From: Pocillopora verrucosa
Lineage: Eukaryota > Cnidaria > Anthozoa > Scleractinia > Pocilloporidae
Direction of reading: 5' to 3'
NCBI RefSeq assembly: GCF_036669915.1
Contig: NC_089321.1
Coordinates: 11,518,414 to 11,582,413 of the forward strand
DNA length: 64,000 bases
The position numbers were made by a program, and so were the translations under genes. Positions 62,580 to 64,000 of this stretch are shown here, piece by piece (positions within the stretch are counted from its first letter, which is position 1; the number at the start of each line of letters is the position of its first letter). The notes under the pieces were generated by a model that saw nothing but the letters and a program-made list of their open reading frames with translations, did no database searches and was not told where the DNA came from.

Positions 62580-64000
62580 TAAGATATTTTGAGATTATTG
62601 TTGGGAAAGTGTACAATGTATTCGATGAAAGGTACGCTTTTGATTCTCGGAGGTGTACCCAAAGACTAGTTTCACCACTTTTGCGTAATCATTTTTGCAG
62701 AAAATATCTATTCGAAGCTATCCTTATGAAATTTCAAATTGGATAGCCCCGTTCGTGTTTACTTTTGCTGTCTTCGTGTTAATTTCTGGCTATGTGGTTT
62801 GGTCTTAAAATTTCATAAAGCGTTACTACAATTTTTCTACATTTATTTACTGGCGAAGGAAAAATTACCGTTCTCAAATCAAAGGAGGAAGAACTGTATT
62901 CACTCTTTAATTTGTAGGTGGAAGAGTTTATGCACCGTATCATCAGCTGTTGCAACGAATCTGCATAGCACAAGTTTAATGTAAAAAAATTTAGCTCTCA
63001 AATTTTCGTTGTGTATTTAACATCCTGTGATCCAACTGTTTTTTCAAGAGGCTTGACAATCATGCTCTAAAAAGTATCTGACATGATGTGTGAATGCAGA
63101 TCTGGGGCATGTACCAACAATAGAATTTACCGAAGAAGGGAGAATTTTCAACACTAATCAGCTGTTTACATCTAAAATGTCCACACCTTAAATTATTGTC
63201 CATCATTTCCAGCTGGGAAATATTGGGAAATGAAAAAATGTTACAAAAATGGTTATGTTGAGCTCCTCATAACTTTCTTAGTGTCATTTTGAGGAATATA
63301 AAATTTGATATTTATTTTTTCATTTTACATGTCTAGCTGGAAGAAAATTGCTCTTTATTTATGCAAATCAGTGTTACGTGAATATTATTTTAAGTTACCT
63401 TTTTAATGCAGAAAAATAGTTAGCAAATCCTTAACTCAAGAAATCATAATTTTTACTTAGAAAACAGATTAAAGTTTATCTCATTTTTCTCTAAGTAAAT
63501 TCAAACTAATTGATGTTATCAAATTGCAGTTGTGCTTTCAATTTTGATGTTACGTTAGTAATTTGACTATTTATTGTGTAGTTTTGTAGTAAACCTCGCC
63601 CACAATATATTACTTAAACTTGGCGTGAGTTACATCACAACAACATTTTTAATGATTTCAAAATATTTAATTGTTTTGATGGTAGTTACTAGCTACATGT
63701 AGCGACCATAGATAAGATCTGTTTGTTAAATTTCATACTTTCAGATGAAAGTATACTATAGTAAGTAACTTGTGACCAGTTTCATATTTGGTCAAAGTGA
63801 CATTTCAACTAGCAATTGACTCCTTCCAGTCATTTCTGCTCATGAATTTTTTTCATGAATACTAGATGTGTGTAATTGTGATTGTTTGTCTCCAGACACC
63901 GTCAGCTGCATAGATTATTTTACCTTCATAAAAATACCATTCCTTTACCTATACTGCTTTATCACAAGTTTCAAAGAATATCCTTCAAAGGAAAAAAGTA
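62580..64000 (+). other. AT-rich sequence, probably intron of the DLGAP-like gene
   Basis: No open frame with coding character was seen on either strand, and no repeat from the families above. Confidence 0.5.

Overview
This is a eukaryotic nuclear window: AT-rich, with GT-AG introns, long intergenic gaps and dense short interspersed repeats. Intron-rich single-copy genes that align well with vertebrate proteins, together with the repeat types seen, suggest a cnidarian, most likely an anthozoan and probably a stony coral. The organism is an inference; no species marker was seen.

Layout. 214-4058 (+): DNA polymerase iota in three exons. 5799-6554 and 9905-10657 (both -): two intronless 14-3-3 genes about 3.4 kb apart, whose upstream regions share a CCAAT plus double CCGGGA module with identical spacing. 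12095-24098 (+): dynactin subunit 2 (dynamitin) in 18 small exons, with repeats in its introns. 26062-34956 (+): an unrecognised, highly charged protein in six exons, all phase 0; its last exon is open in two frames. 38096-46385 (+): a RING, double B-box, coiled-coil, filamin, six-NHL protein of the TRIM71/LIN-41 type in 12 exons, one intron using a GC donor. 49421-60949 (-): mitochondrial serine hydroxymethyltransferase (SHMT2 type) in 16 exons. 62287-62579 (+): probable 5' part of a DLGAP/HURP-like gene, head-to-head with SHMT2 and leaving the window.

The genes are ordinary cellular functions (translesion synthesis, phosphoprotein adaptors, dynein cofactor, RNA-binding ubiquitin ligase, one-carbon metabolism) and do not form a pathway. 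The accessory content is the repeats. There are at least three families of about 200 bp with terminal inverted AACCCTTT motifs (about 20 copies), a CCAAT-rich dispersed repeat (5 copies), a foldback element with 14-bp target duplications and a hammerhead-like motif (two full copies, relics), a tRNA-like foldback, a G-rich inverted pair, and several tandem arrays.

The points most worth a second look are the dual-frame last exon of the unrecognised gene, the foldback element and the splice donor it appears to bring into an open frame, the GC-AG intron of the TRIM71-like gene, and the conserved promoter grammar of the 14-3-3 pair. All gene models were spliced by eye from reading frames and splice motifs, without transcripts. 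Frame was checked across every junction of POLI, DCTN2, the TRIM71-like gene and SHMT2.
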